A DNA stretch of 64,000 bases from Vishniacozyma victoriae (lineage: Eukaryota; Basidiomycota; Tremellomycetes; Tremellales; Bulleribasidiaceae), in the NCBI GenBank assembly GCA_017654735.1, contig JADPYG010000088.1, positions 4,898,001-4,962,000 of the forward strand. The letters are read 5' to 3'. Position 1 is the first letter of the stretch, and each line of letters begins with the position of its first letter. The position numbers were made by a program, and so were the translations under genes. The notes beneath the pieces were generated by a model. The model searched no databases. It was not told the origin of the DNA and saw only the letters and a program-made list of their open reading frames with translations. Below, in pieces: positions 22,601 to 35,162 of the stretch.

Positions 22601-23866
22601 CAATCGTTGTTCGTATTTCCGCTTACTCCGAATTTCAGACTCGTTCGACGGATCCACAGTCACCATTCCTATGTTTCGTAGTTCCCGCTCGACATCTGCT
22701 CGTAGTCTCCGAGCCTCACCCAGAGATTTGAGCTTGTTGATCGATTTCATGAAGGAGTCGAAATGTTTGGACGAAGAGTGTATGGAGATAGAGGACGCCG
22801 GCGGTAGATTCCGAGGAGCACCTGACGGTATTTGGGATTGAGCTGGTGCTGGTACGAGCGGCTGTTGTAATGTGGATAGAGCGGATAGAAACCGGTTGAC
22901 TTGTTTTCTGCGTCGTTAGCTGTAATACCGACTTATTCTAGAAGCTCACTGTTCATGCAGATATCTGCCACCATGCTCATCGATTTGACGATTCCAAAAG
23001 TCCCCCTCGCATAGCATCTCAAAGACAGGCATGAGGACCGTTCCCAGTACCACCTCTGATGCAATCGTCCCAACGACTTCCGTCTGCTCATGCTGCGGTA
23101 GTATATGCTTCAACATCCGCTTCACTAGTCCCCTCAAATGAGCCTCAATGGTAGGAGAGGGGCCCGTCGAGTGTCCATGGGATGTTGAAGCGAGTGCAGG
23201 ATGTGGATTCTTCGGCAAAGGCAGAGGCAGGTGAGCCTGTGAGGTGGGTCTTGCAGACGTCGACGCGAGATGCTCGATACTGCGAAAGTGATGCAGGTGG
23301 TCCGTCACCAATGGTACAATGCGAGATACCAGTATATCCGGCCAATCGATATCATCTCCGCGTTGAATTGTCCTAGAAAGGGATTGCCGAATGAGAATCT
23401 CGACAGCATCTGGAAAAGCCCGCGAAGGAGAGATCCGTGCGTACCAGGGGAGGATGAAGTTTGCTTTTATCAGGTCAAAGAGAGCATTGAAGCGTACGGT
23501 CGAGGTCGGTCCCGATAACTGACGGATAGGTGTGCGCCAGGAAGGCGATGGTGAATCCTCCCAACTTTGTCTTGTCAAGACTGCCGACCACGCTGACGGG
23601 GTGGTGAAGGTGAAACGCCTGAGCGCGTGACGTTTTCGGTCGAGCTCATTTGAGCTTTGCGACGCTTCACGACGGACAGCATATAGAAGGCTGACACCTA
23701 TAGTCGCGACCAGAACCAGCGATATGAAAGCCGGTGTGAGCAGTATAGTCTGTAATAGCGAAAGACGAGGTAGTAGTATGGCGACCAGCAAAACGGCCAA
23801 AGGCGCTCCCGCTTTGACAGCTCGTGTCGACATCTTTTGACTGCGTACTAGCGGTTTGACCGACAT
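19697..23866 (-). CDS. MDM1: Mdm1/SNX13-type protein: PXA - RGS - PX - nexin C domains
   Basis: ER-anchored tether at contact sites (ER-vacuole/lysosome, lipid droplets). Start chosen at MSVKPLVRSQKMST (23864-23866, good AAACATG context); an in-frame ATG at 23953 is an alternative. Two N-terminal membrane segments (APLAVLLVAILLPRLSLL and ISLVLVATIGVSLLYAV) are followed by the PXA domain (FNALFDLIKANFILPWYARIS, DILVSRIVPLVTDHL). An RGS-like domain follows (MAYFLEFMERRSRSRLVQFWLTIEGF), then about 200 disordered Ser-rich residues, a coiled coil and a PX domain (VRYIVRIEQL, WDIARRYNDFHDLDKG, LPSKKLVPVL). The C-terminal nexin domain (FVELFDLKENKNNWLRRQAIVVILQQLL) ends FPATG with TAG at 19697-19699. 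Complete domain order for the family; only three to four introns. Confidence 0.9.
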
Positions 23867-24087
23867 GTTTGTGAAGCTAACGACTCGAGGAAGCGATCTA
23901 ACGTTATCATGACCGTGATATAGGGGTATATAAGTAATGGAAAGATGCAACACATAGATGTACCACTATAAACTCAATGACCATTGACTGTGCCTGAGTT
24001 CCATCGGAAGTAAAGAGCAATTCAAAGAACATCCTCAACCACCTATACCTCACCTCTTTCCACCTATATTATACTCGAGCAGGCAGT

Positions 24088-27000
24088 ATGGCGGCCGCAA
24101 GAGAGCGTGCAACGCGTATTATCCCGGCCGATATCGAATTGCCGGTACTCGAATCGCCTCAATACGTCGACGAGAACGGCTACGAGGTGGATGCCCAAAC
24201 ATTTGCTTTGGCCTTGCAGAAAGCCGCGGGGGATCTGGCGTTACCGCTAGAGGCAGGACCATCTCAGCCATATGGTCAATCAGGCTCCAATGTAGTGGAT
24301 TTGGAGGCTACAACAGGTGATGAGGAGCCTGTAGGCGACGTAGAGATGCAGGAGCGTGATGTCGAGAATGCCGAGCCGCTACTCAGTTTGTCCGAGAGGT
24401 AAGCTTAGGTTTTCAAGTTGCTTGCATGAGCTGATTGGACCAGCAATGTACTTCATTACTCGGTCGTTGCGGCTCGACAACATCACCTTCAACACCTTCT
24501 CCCGCACATCTTCTCCCATCCACCTATACCCGCCAACGCCCGACCTAGAGCAAGGCCTCCACCAAAGGGCACTTTCCTATATCCAACACCACCTCCTCTT
24601 ATCCATCCACTACCACATCGTGAATATCACGCCCCTACCGGAAAGATTAAGAAGACAGCCGACGATGGATCGCCGGCGCCGGATGGCACGGAAGGTGGTG
24701 AGAGCAAGAGAAGAAAGTATGGGCGAAATAAAGGGAAAAGCAAAGCGGACGAATCGGAAGCTCCGGCACATGAGATTGAATGTATCGCTCGGGTTACCCT
24801 ATCGATAGGTCCCATATCGTTCCCCGGTACCGAAATATGGGTGGGTCGATTCGTACAACCTCGAGCTGCGGCGCCCAAACAACCTCGGGCAAAGAAGGTT
24901 CCAGGGGAAAAGAAGAAGACAGTCGAAGGTGCCAAATCAACGCATGCTAGACCCTCTTATTCTTCGCCTTACAGCCAGTCCGCATATCCCGGCCAAAACA
25001 TGCGACCACCAGGCGGTCCTTCGAATACTGGCTATCGTCCGAGACCAGCCATGCCGCCACACCCAGTAGCCCAACAGGGTCAAGCTCGACCACCCTCGGC
25101 GCCTCCTCGAGCGGAATTATCACCAGATCTTATCAAGCGAGTCAACGAGGCTGCAACACAACACTCATGGCTATCACAAATCATCCACAAAGCGGCCAGA
25201 AGTCAGGCTACGAAAGAGGAATTGGCAAAGTTGGGGAGGGTGGTGAATAGGCTGAAAGAGGGGAAAGATGTTGGAGAGGGTGCGGAAGAGGGTGTTCCAT
25301 CAACAACGTACCAAGCTGGTCCCAGTCAAACTCCTACTCGTCCACAACCTCACGCTTCGTCATCGGCCGTACCCACAGCACCGGCTCCTCGCGACACTTC
25401 TGAAACAAATCGAGCGGAAGTCAGCAATCCTGCTGGATCAGATTCACTGTCTCCTGCGCCCGACGACGAGTCGGATGACGATAGCGATGTTGATATGAAG
25501 GGACCGCAACAAGTTGGCGGAGGAGGTCCAGGCGGCGTTGATCCGGCTTCTCAAACTCCCGATCCCGCACCAAGCGTCTCGACACCGATGCCGCCTCAGC
25601 AACTACCCCAAACCTCAAGTCCGTGGATCTCTGCCCATCCTTCACAACACCATACGTCGGCTCCATCTCAACCTATTCCGTACCGACCCGCTTCGGCAAG
25701 GGATTCGTCTTCATTCGCGTCCCCTCCACCTGCAACAGAGACCCCAGCTGAGAACAGTGGTCCTACTGGATCACGTTCCTATCAGCCACATCCTGATGCT
25801 TATGCTACATACGGCGTGGCCCCGCCTTCTGGCACGAAACCCACTGCTCCACCACCTGGCACTCTCGGTATGGTCCCGCCGTCAACTCCGTACGGGATGG
25901 CTCCACCACCTCCAAGACCGACATATCATCTCCCACCTCCGTTTCTTCTGGTAGCATTCAAAGAGGCACCTACTGAGAAGTTTCAATTACCGCTAGGCTC
26001 GCTGTCATATATATCGAGAGTCGGCGAACAGGAGGATGTCATCGATTCTCGAACCCCATCCGTTCCCCCAACAACCCCTGCCGATCCGGTACTATCGGCT
26101 CCGGTCATCTCACCGATGAATGCCGAAGCTACTATGGCGGCGAGGAAACCCACACGTGCCTCGCTCTCGAAAGAAAAGGTGCCAAGTCCGCCACCTATGA
26201 AAGCTGAGGACCCGCTTCCTGAGTCAGCGCCAGCACCTGATACCGCTGAGAAACGCATTAAATCAAACCTACCTCCGCTCACAGGTACATCTCCTCCAAA
26301 TGGAACTGTATTAATATCGACATTCGTACCCCGCTCGGAATGGGTCAAGCCGGATTGGGAGGAATTGGGGACACGGCTACCATTTGGTAATCCATATTTC
26401 GAGCGACCCACACCTGCACCTAAACCTTCCGAGGTCAAGGTCGAGCCTTCGCCCGAACCTAGTACCTCAGATCTGGCATCGCCTCGAAGGGCGGACAAGT
26501 CGCGCTCAGCTTCCGAAACGCCAATCAAGCCAGAGACGTCTAAGGACTCGCTACCGGTCAAAGGCAAATTGCTCAACCTGGCTACTGAATCGTTCTTCCC
26601 CGAGGACGGGGAAGTACATGCAGTCACCATCAGGTTGAGCGATGTGACGGAACATACATGGCAGAGACTCAAGACGATAAATGGAATGGCCACCACCGCC
26701 GAAATGAAGTCGCTGAGTGAGCACTCGCCTCACCTCATGCCTTCGACAGACACACCACCGCCGCCGGCCGGACCTTCAGGATCCCAAGCAGCTTCGATTC
26801 CACCTCGATTACCCTCGTTCCAGCCTACGCCTGAACTTCGCTTCGAGTATACGTCTCGAAAAAAGACGTTCTTCCGCAAAATGCTCGCCCGAGCACCGGC
26901 TAGAAAGTTCCTGCAATATCGACTCCCAGATTACCGACCCGATATCGTCGAGGCTACTACCGATAAATGGGGCCCGAGAGCTTATCCAATCTCTACGAAG

Positions 27001-27834
27001 GCGCAGTATAATCGCGATGGCGATTATGATGGTCAGCCAATTACGCTCTCGCCAGTCGCTCCGAAAAGGGGCAACAAGAGGGTTGCCGAACCGGACGTCA
27101 CTTTTGAATTACCAGTCAGTCTGGATCAGCTGGATGAGATGGTCGCTGAGAATGCTCTAAAAGGAAAGAAGGGCAAAGGTATGGACGGGAGGAAACGCAC
27201 GGGCAAGAGATGGGTGGCTGGAACTGTATGCGAAGGATGTGGACGGGGTGATAAGCGTGTATGGCGTTCTGGTCCTGGTGGTACGAGGACTTGTAAGTCT
27301 TGTTCGGTGTCGATGGCTACGCTTTGCTGATGGACAGTGTGCAACAGCTGTGGAGATAAATTCACCGCAAATGAGCTTGGGCCTTTGGTAGCGCCAGGAG
27401 CTGCGCACCCAAACAAGGACACTAGTCAAGATCAAGTTAAGGGCGAAGAAATGACGGTGAAGGGAACACCTGTACCCTCTGGAGGCGCGCCAAATGTCGA
27501 AAGCGAGACGAAACCCCTCGATCCGACGTTGGTAAACACCGATTCAGTCCTTGATACCGCTTCAGATGCCAGCAATGCCGGCATTGAATCTGACAGCCAC
27601 AGACCTCCTCAGTCTTCCGTTACCCCATTAGCCGCGACCCCGACGCCAATGGACACTGCACCCGTCGCGTCGGATAATGCACCACGCAGTCTGGCAAATC
27701 CACCGGAAGCCATCCCGATTTCCAGCAACACAGACCAACAGGATTCGATACCTCCTCCAGATGCACCGGCGATATCGATGGATCTCGATCATCCAGCCGA
27801 TCCTCCCGGCACTGGCGGACCTGAGACATCGTGA
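24088..27834 (+). CDS. GATA-type zinc-finger protein with long Pro/Ser-rich disordered body
   Basis: Three exons. Exon 1 starts MAAARERATRIIPADIELPVLESPQYVDENGYEVDA. After the first intron (about 24401-24444) the frame continues into a long exon. A second intron at about 27292-27348 splits the finger CEGC-GRGDKRVWRSGPGGTRTL-CNSC, giving C-X2-C-X18-C-X2-C with the WR.GP.G and CNxCG signature of type IVb GATA fingers. Upstream are a helical segment (SPDLIKRVNEAATQHSWLSQIIHKAA), a conserved-looking block (FFPEDGEVHAVTIRLSDVTEHTW), and a basic block (RKKTFFRKMLARAPARKFLQYRL). It ends GTGGPETS with TGA at 27832-27834. The finger is near the C-terminus, so this may be a chromatin-complex subunit rather than a classical nitrogen or light regulator. 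I do not recognise a specific orthologue. Confidence 0.75.
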
Positions 27835-28392
27835 ATGTGCTGAAACCAAGATTGCTTTGAGTAGTAGAGAGAATAAAAGATATATCACCTCTAATGATCA
27901 TATCAGAATAATGGGTCGTAGCGACCTGCAAAGACCCCTGGCTCTAGGCTAGCATGTATATATGCTTTGGCATGCTCCTCAGCGGTTGCTCGTTGCTGTG
28001 CAAGTGTATGAGCCCCTCTTTAGGGGAAACTAATGCGACGCGTCGGATTCCGGAGATCGCCCGTTTGATCCTTCCCGTGATTTTAGACATTGTAGACATC
28101 ATACATTGATCATATACATACTGCTATCATATCGACTCTAAGCATAGAACTGGTGAGTCAATTCGCTTCAGTAGCTCCAGGGAATTACGGATGCTTGGGA
28201 GCATCGAGCTGGACCCCCCTACACCGAGCTGGTCGCTTGACGTGCCTGGTGGAAAGTTGATATCCGAACGACGCTAGTCATTCACCTCATTTTCTCGGGC
28301 ATTATCAATTAGACTTAGATATATAGACCGTGAATTGACTAGGTAGCCTCGATGCGACGATGATACTACGCCCTCTTCGATCACGACTCTAG
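27835..28392. other. Intergenic region between GATA-finger gene and CDC25
   Basis: 3' UTR then promoter of the RasGEF gene. A small hairpin CCCCT-CTTT-AGGGG at 28013-28026 may mark a transcript end. No coding signal was seen. Confidence 0.4.
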
Positions 28393-31300
28393 ATGATGAT
28401 GACGACTCAATCCAATCAGCATGCTGGACCTTCGTCCTCGGCGAATCGATCACAAACGATGTCGCCAAGGTCAGCGCTACCTACCGAGCCTACCCATGTT
28501 CAGGCAATCCACGATTTCGACCCTACACAGCTTGCGTCGACCTCGGCAAGCAATATGAACATGTATTTAGCATTTTATGCCGGCGAGATTTTGAGGGTTC
28601 ATGTGAGGGACGCGACTGGATGGTGGGATGGAGAAATTGCTTCTGTGAATGATACTGGAGATCCGGAACCTAGGAAGGGACCAAGAAGAGGATGGTTCCC
28701 GAGTAATTACGTGAGGGAGATGGGCTGGGTCTGGGTGAGTCTCTCTTTCTCGTTACTTCCAGATTGGAGGTAGGATCTCGTTGGCTGACTTTTAGCCTGC
28801 GCATCGCAAGAACGACTCTACCACTTCTCATACCTCCAGCACCCAATCGCCGACAGACCCCACGCATCCACACTTGTCAGTCGAATCGAGACACAAAACA
28901 GCACCTCCACAAGCGTCACATACATCACACGCATCGCAAACCTCGCATGTCTCGCAAAGCTCTACGACAGGAACCACTTCGCCCGTCACTTCGAATCACC
29001 GACCATCATCTCGACAAAGCACTGCTCGTTCACCCTCTAGTCGTGCACGACCGCTACCGCCGTCACTACAAGCTCTTCTCCATCCAGTCGTCCAATGTCT
29101 ATCTCTGCTGGAGACGGCCATCCATACGAATCGTAAAACCCACTTTCAGCCATCTGCCGCATGCGTCATATCGTCTATCCGAGCAGTCCTATCTCAAACC
29201 GATTGCCTCAGCAAGCAATCCCAAGTCCTTGCCAAATTCCCTCTGCTAGGCAAAGAACGGAAAGCCATCCTTGTCGAGCTGTCGAAATTGGTCAATTGTG
29301 CCAAGGCGGCCAGTGGTCTACATGCGGAAGTATCAGAAGCACCTCGAACGGAGGACGACGATGATAGGGATATGGAGGAGCTTGCTAAATCAGCCAGATC
29401 AGTATTTGCTGGAGTCAAGCGATTCCTGAATCTTGCTGGGACCTTTGGCGTGGAAGCAGTCGCCGTGGCGGATGCGGACGAATCTATACCGCCATTCCTC
29501 ACAACAACCGATGCAACACCTGGACCATCGGCGCCTCGAACACCTTCAGGAGGCAATGCCAGAATACAGGAAACTTTCAAGAAACGCGCAGCCAGTATTG
29601 GGGATCTCCGAGCCGCCCGTCGTAGACAGTCGAGTCCACCTCCGCCAATGCCTAGTACCGCTGGCCTCGATACCAGCTTTTCCTCTCAAATTTCTCGATC
29701 ACGTTCGCCCTCTGTCACGACACCTCTCTCGGCATCGTTCACGTCGACGGCGTCAGGAAGATCATCCCCAATGTCAGCCAAGCAGTACAGAGGGGGCAGA
29801 AGTGTTCAAGGTTCGATGGACAGTGCATTCTCGCATTCCGCGGCGTCATCAGATGGCGAATTTCATGGATTGTCGCCATACCCCCAGGATCCAAATCTAC
29901 TGCACACACCTGTACTGGGAAGTCGGGTGGACCCGGACATAGCCGAGCAAATCAATCTGGCAGAAGATGCTTTACTTTCGATAATTGCAGCTTTCATCGG
30001 CCACATACACTCGCATCATATCGGATCGCACCCCTCGAGTCATGCCACTCTTATCGAAATGACCCGTCAGACGATCGACGCTGTACGGGAACTCCTCACC
30101 ATTGTCGAAGGCATCGGCAGAACGGCTACCATCCGAGCAGTAAGACCTAGGGAAGTGGAATCTCTGCGACAAGCAAAAGATCAGCTGTACGACGTCGCTA
30201 GCCGTTTGGTCGAAGGAGCAGAAGCGGTCGCCAACGCTGCGCCTGCTGATCAGGGGGATGAGAATTACGACAAGGACAAGGCGAAATTGCTACAGTCTGC
30301 CACGGGGACTTTGAGAGCTGGAGCAGAATGTGTGAGACTGGTACGCCTATGTACGCCCGATCCAAGTACTCCGAGTAGCTTGTCTACACCGCGCCAAGGC
30401 GACAGTATCTCTCGACACCACACACCACGGCCTAATCAGGAAGCCGGTCTCGTCAGAAGAGATTACCCAGTTGGACAAAGAGGTGAACATACTCTGTCTG
30501 GTCTGCATCGGAAAGCGACGAGTCTGAGCTATTTGCAGCAGCGATATCAGCAAGATGGGTCGATGGTACATGCTACTGCGGAGGAAGAGGAGCGCGATGA
30601 AGATGCTGAGGAGGATGAGGAGGTCGTAGCGGATTTGAGTAGGGAAGAGGATATGACGGTCAAGCCACTAGAGCATTTGGCTCCACCGTTACAAGTCAGA
30701 GGTCCAACAGTGAGTTGCAGATGATCGACCGCCGCTGATCCCCAGACACGTCCAACACTCAATCATATCCACACGGCTCCATTAGGCGTACCTACAACAG
30801 CTCATCCCGCAGAGCTGGTGCGCACAAATTCGGAGGGCACCCCTATACCTCGCAGTCGGTCATCCAGTCTATCATCACCCGCACCTCCAAGACTGCAGCG
30901 CCGTTCCCCATCTCGATCGGTCGATCTCGATAAAATCGCCTCAGACTATGAGACACCCAAAGATGTTCAACGCCAACCTTCCACCGTATCTGGTTCGGTC
31001 ACGGTTCGGCCTTCACTAGTGACTGCGTTCTCCCAGATGTCCACCTCGACGATCACTTCAGCTTCCAACGCTCAGCAATCTGGTCGCTCGTCAAGCGCCA
31101 GCTTTAGATCGAACTCTAACGCCGACCAATCTGGCGGTGAGGACTGGAATCATCTCTCGCAATTCAAGGTTGAATTCCCTTCAATGGCCTCTCTTCCAAA
31201 GCTTTCACAGCTCAGGATTGACACGGATCGCGATGTGGCTCCAATGAAAGGTCAACCTCTTTCGGCGATGCAGCTTCGACCGGGGCCAAACCGAGCCATG

Positions 31301-33054
31301 ACGAATCCGATTCACACTCAACCAGATATGCGCTTCTATGTTGTTGCTCATGATTATGATCCGAGAGAAATCACATTCAACAGCGAAGGCAACATGGTCG
31401 GCGCAAGTCTGACTGTACTAGTGGAAAAAATGACACCTCACGACGGACCGGTGGACTCAATGTTTTGGGCTTCATTCTTCTACACATTTCGACTCCATAC
31501 AGATCCACTCGATTTCACCGAGGCCTTGATCAGGCGATACGATATTATGCCGCCATCGAATATCGCCATGACGGAAAGGGAACAGGAGATGTGGGTCGAG
31601 CGTAAAGTCGTACCAGTCCGATTGAGGGTATACAACCTACTGAAAGCTTGGTTGGACACATACTGGAAGCCTGAGGCGGACGACGTCGCTCTCGAAACGA
31701 TGAAGGAATTTGCTATCGAGGTGGTCCAGCCTACTTTGCCCGCGATGGCACCACGACTGCTGGAAGCTATCCGAAAGCGCTCATCTGGGCCTCTATCGGC
31801 CTCAATGGACCGACCAGGATCATCGGCGTCTTCATATAACGATCACTCTAGACGATCGCATTCCAGAACACTGTCGACCGACAAGCTATCGCTCAAATCG
31901 CCCCTATCGCTACTTTCACCTAATGCTACTACTCCCGGGCCAAATTCAGCTGGATTCAGCCAGCTCTCGACTCTCCCACCGACACCCATTATTTCCAAGT
32001 CGCTCAATACTTTATTACAAAAGCCAGGAGTCGAACTGTCGCGTATACCCCTTACCGAGTTTGATACACTCGAGCTCGCGCGTCAATTGACCATCATGGA
32101 ATCCAAAATGTTCAACCAGGTCGCGCCCGAAGACTTGCTCTTGACTGGAAGAAGGAAGGTGGCGGGCTTGAAGGCTTTGAGTGAGACTAGTAATCAGATT
32201 ACTGGATGGATCGCCGATACCATCCTAGCGGAGTTGGATATCAAGAAGCGGACAACACTGCTGAAGTTTTACATCAAGTTGGCGGATGTGAGTCTGATTG
32301 CACCATTCTTACGACAAAGCTGACGTTTCTAAGAAGTGCCTGTATCTGCACAACTTTTCTTCCATGTGGGCCATCCTGGCCGGACTCAATAGTAGTACTA
32401 TTATGCGATTGAAGAAGACCTGGGATGTGAGTCGAATCAGGTCTCTGATGGAGAATGAGCTGATCATCAGTCATTATCGGCCAAATACAAGATCATGATG
32501 GACCGATTACGAGCAGTGATTGAGCACACCAAGAATCACGCCGCCTACAGGTCTCGATTACGAGAAGTTGCTGGGCCATGTCTGCCATTTTTGGGACTGA
32601 TATTGACCGAGTAAGTCTGCCCAAACCCTATCTCCGTCCTGAAGCTGACAGCCAGTATTACCTTTACATTTGATGGTAATCCCGATACTCGGCAGTCTAC
32701 CCTATCGCCAGACCTATCCCTGGTCAACCACGACAAGTACGCTAAACTGGGCAAGATTGCTGTTGAGTTCAAGAGATATCAAGAGGTTAGTCCCGCATTG
32801 CGTTTGGCAACGATGACTGACGATTCAGCCATTCAACTTTCATGCCCTGGAACCTGTACAAGCGTACCTACGCCGGGCGTTAGCTGAGAGAGGAAGTGCT
32901 TCCATCGACGCCTTGTATCGGAAATCATGTAAGCCGATACGCTTCTACCTTGCAGGATATGGCTGACGATCTAGTGTTACTGGAGCCAAGACAGGGTCAA
33001 GAGAGGGTCAGTGTATTTGTGGAGAGACCAGGGTGGTTGGGTGGAAAGATCTAA
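28393..33054 (+). CDS. CDC25: Ras guanine-nucleotide exchange factor (SH3 + RasGEF), Cdc25 type
   Basis: Activates Ras upstream of adenylate cyclase and cAMP/PKA signalling. N-terminal SH3 domain (VQAIHDFDP, LAFYAGEILRVHVRDATGWWDGE, RRGWFPSNYV), then about 600 residues of Ser-rich linker with helical blocks. The RasGEF N-terminal domain follows (DPLDFTEALIRRYDIMPPSN, VPVRLRVYNLLKAWLDTYWKP). The catalytic Cdc25 homology domain comes last: IPLTEFDTLELARQLTIMESKMFNQVAPEDL, then TRF-like ITGWIADTILAELDIKKRTTLLKFYIKLAD, then CLYLHNFSSMWAILAGLNSSTIMRLKKTW, the helical hairpin, GPCLPFLGLILTD and the C-terminal helices ending PGWLGGKI (TAA at 33052-33054). Introns are concentrated in the 3' third. 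The first of several clustered ATGs (MMMTTQ) is taken as start. Confidence 0.92.
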
Positions 33055-33192
33055 TTGAGTGTATTTGTATTCTTGGGTGGGCTTTTATCACTATGCAAGT
33101 ATATTGCTCCTTTGCATCTGTAGCAAAGGGATCGGACAGGCAGGTACGTGACGTTACAAAATTGATACAAACGTTACAACTGAACTACTGGT

Positions 33193-34578
33193 CTACCACT
33201 TTTTGCCTTCTGCCTTTAACGCTTCTGATTTGTATTGCGAACTAGGATCCAGATATGGCTTTTCTCCAATCGATGATGCCCTATCACCGGCTCTCTCCTC
33301 ATTGTAATCGAACAAAGCTACAACGTCAGTGTTGAGTCAAGCAAGCGAAGGAGGAACATACCAGAATGCCAAGTACATCTGTTATCCCAAATCGCAATCG
33401 ATCCTGCCTCCCATCTAAATCGACACTGAATATCCATATTATTGTTAATCAGGTCGAAGCAGTATTTAGCAATGATATCCGATTCGTCACGCGAAACCTC
33501 ATCGATGCGACCGAAAAATCCTTTATTGACATACATCGCCTTCCACCCTGTCACGGCTGTTGATATCAGCTCAATTCCCCGGTTCCTGAGGGACAAACCT
33601 ACGATTTGTACGGATGAGAGGATGTGATGCGGTAAGATGATCTCCTGTGTTGAGAGGATTTCCCCTTTCACGGTTCTTGTCGATCTTGATACCGTGTTGA
33701 GCTGCTTCGGCGTGGAAGAAAGAGGCGTCATGTGTAGCATTCAGAGTTTCTAGGTACGCCCGAAATGAGGGGCTCATTTTGTCGAGGACCTGCCGATGTC
33801 AGTTGGGTGCCTGTATTGATGTGAGGAGACTTACATCTGAAGTACTTGCCCACATCGTATCTCCTCCTGATTCCGGTAGGACGTTGATCTTGAGCATTGA
33901 GTAGTCTGCCGGGACGTTTTCGAAGGACACATCGGAATGCCAAGCTACTGATGCCCATCGACTGAGGTCGTCGTGGATTCGCCTAATTCCACCTCCCTTG
34001 CTGATGACTGTTAGTACGCGCGATGTAGGACAGCGAGAAGAGACTCACTTTTGCTTTGAGGCCGAGATGAGTGAGGTCTTGGTGCCGATCTCAGGAGTGT
34101 TTTCCGACACAGGATGAATACACATGTGTGATCCCGAAGGTCGTCCAGAGGCAACTCCAATAGCCTCGGCGAGCTTCATCATATCGTCGGACGAGATGTT
34201 CTGGTCTCGAAAGAAGCAAACACCTCGTCGGGAAACTATCATCAGCTGTTTTACACAATGCCAAAGGGATCACTTACCCATGTATGCGAGATCTTTAATG
34301 AGTTCATCCTTATTTGGGGCATTCATGATCTGATCCAGCTGAATGTCTCCCTTAAACTCTCGTCCGATTGCTGGTGTGACCTCAAAGTGCTTGGAAGTCA
34401 GCGGAGGCGCTCGGTATTCAGAAAGGGTGACTCACTGGGTATTGCTCGATCAGTCCAAGATTACTGAGAGGACCTGATAGCTGGTTTCGAGCAACCGCTT
34501 CGGGGTCTGCTACGGGCTGTCGGAGCTTCAGAGACCCTCGGGGAGGCTCGGTCATGGTATGTGTAGCGACTGGTGCCA
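33193..34578 (-). CDS. TauD/TfdA-family 2-oxoglutarate-dependent (taurine/sulfonate) dioxygenase
   Basis: Start MAPVATHTMTEPPRGSLKL; five or six introns; ends SEALKAEGKKW with TAG at 33193-33195. Family features: SRRGVCFFRDQNIS near the N-terminus, the iron-binding HxD in WHSDVSFE (about 33935-33960 on the plus strand), PADYSMLKINVLPESGGDTMW, the distal His in IAIWDNRCTWHSG, and the 2-oxoglutarate Arg in EERAGDRAS. Fungal members include yeast Jlp1, which releases sulfite from taurine and alkyl-sulfonates, and alpha-ketoglutarate-dependent xanthine or herbicide dioxygenases. The overall sequence is closest in feel to the Jlp1/TauD branch, but the substrate cannot be read from sequence. Shares a 584-bp divergent promoter with the MAL-class transporter gene. 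Confidence 0.88.
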
Positions 34579-35162
34579 TCTTGGAGTATCCTGTGTTCAA
34601 TTGAGGGACAAGAAAGTATTGAGTAATATCTGCGACTCCGCCATTGAACTTTTATAAACATGGCCTACTAGTCCTCGCACAAAGCCGCTCGGGCCTGTCC
34701 GACGCCTCGGCGACCATGGCAGACAACATGATCGTCATTATTGCACCTAGCACGTCACCTGTACACTTTCTCGGGCGACTTGCAAAGACATGTAGGTATT
34801 TTGGAGATGTACCCCACATGCCGAGCACGTCAGATCATCGGTAAGTCGCCGAAGAAGCCGATTAACCGATTGACCGAAACCGCAAGTTTTCTCAAGTCGC
34901 CGACTTGCCTTTTCTCCACACCTTTTTCTTCTAGATCATTGCCATTCCATACACTCTAGGGCTCCAGGTGACCCGCGGGGCGTATATCAAATCGTCATAA
35001 GCACACCACTGTGCTTGTATATGGCGGCACCAAGACGTGCCCATCTATTTCAGGGACATCGCCAATGAAACTTCAAACATTGGCTGTAGGACTATAAAGG
35101 GCATGGCATGGTGACATGAATACGAATTATCCACTGCCAAGCTAGTAAGAACACGACCGAAC
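34579..35162. promoter_or_regulatory. Divergent promoter of TauD dioxygenase and MFS transporter, with CGACTTG palindrome
   Basis: A perfect 7-bp inverted repeat CAAGTCG-C-CGACTTG lies at 34893-34907. Half-sites occur at 34776-34782 (CGACTTG) and 34842-34848 (TAAGTCG). A run of CCGA(T/A) words lies between them at about 34857-34882. This grouping suggests a regulator-binding region serving both genes. No factor is known to me for it. Confidence 0.4.

Noticed and set aside
25983..26696. Reverse ORF of 237 aa inside the GATA-finger gene
   Set aside because: Antisense shadow of a Pro/Ser-rich coding exon; composition (Gly/Ser/Ala runs) is what the complement of Pro/Ser codons gives.
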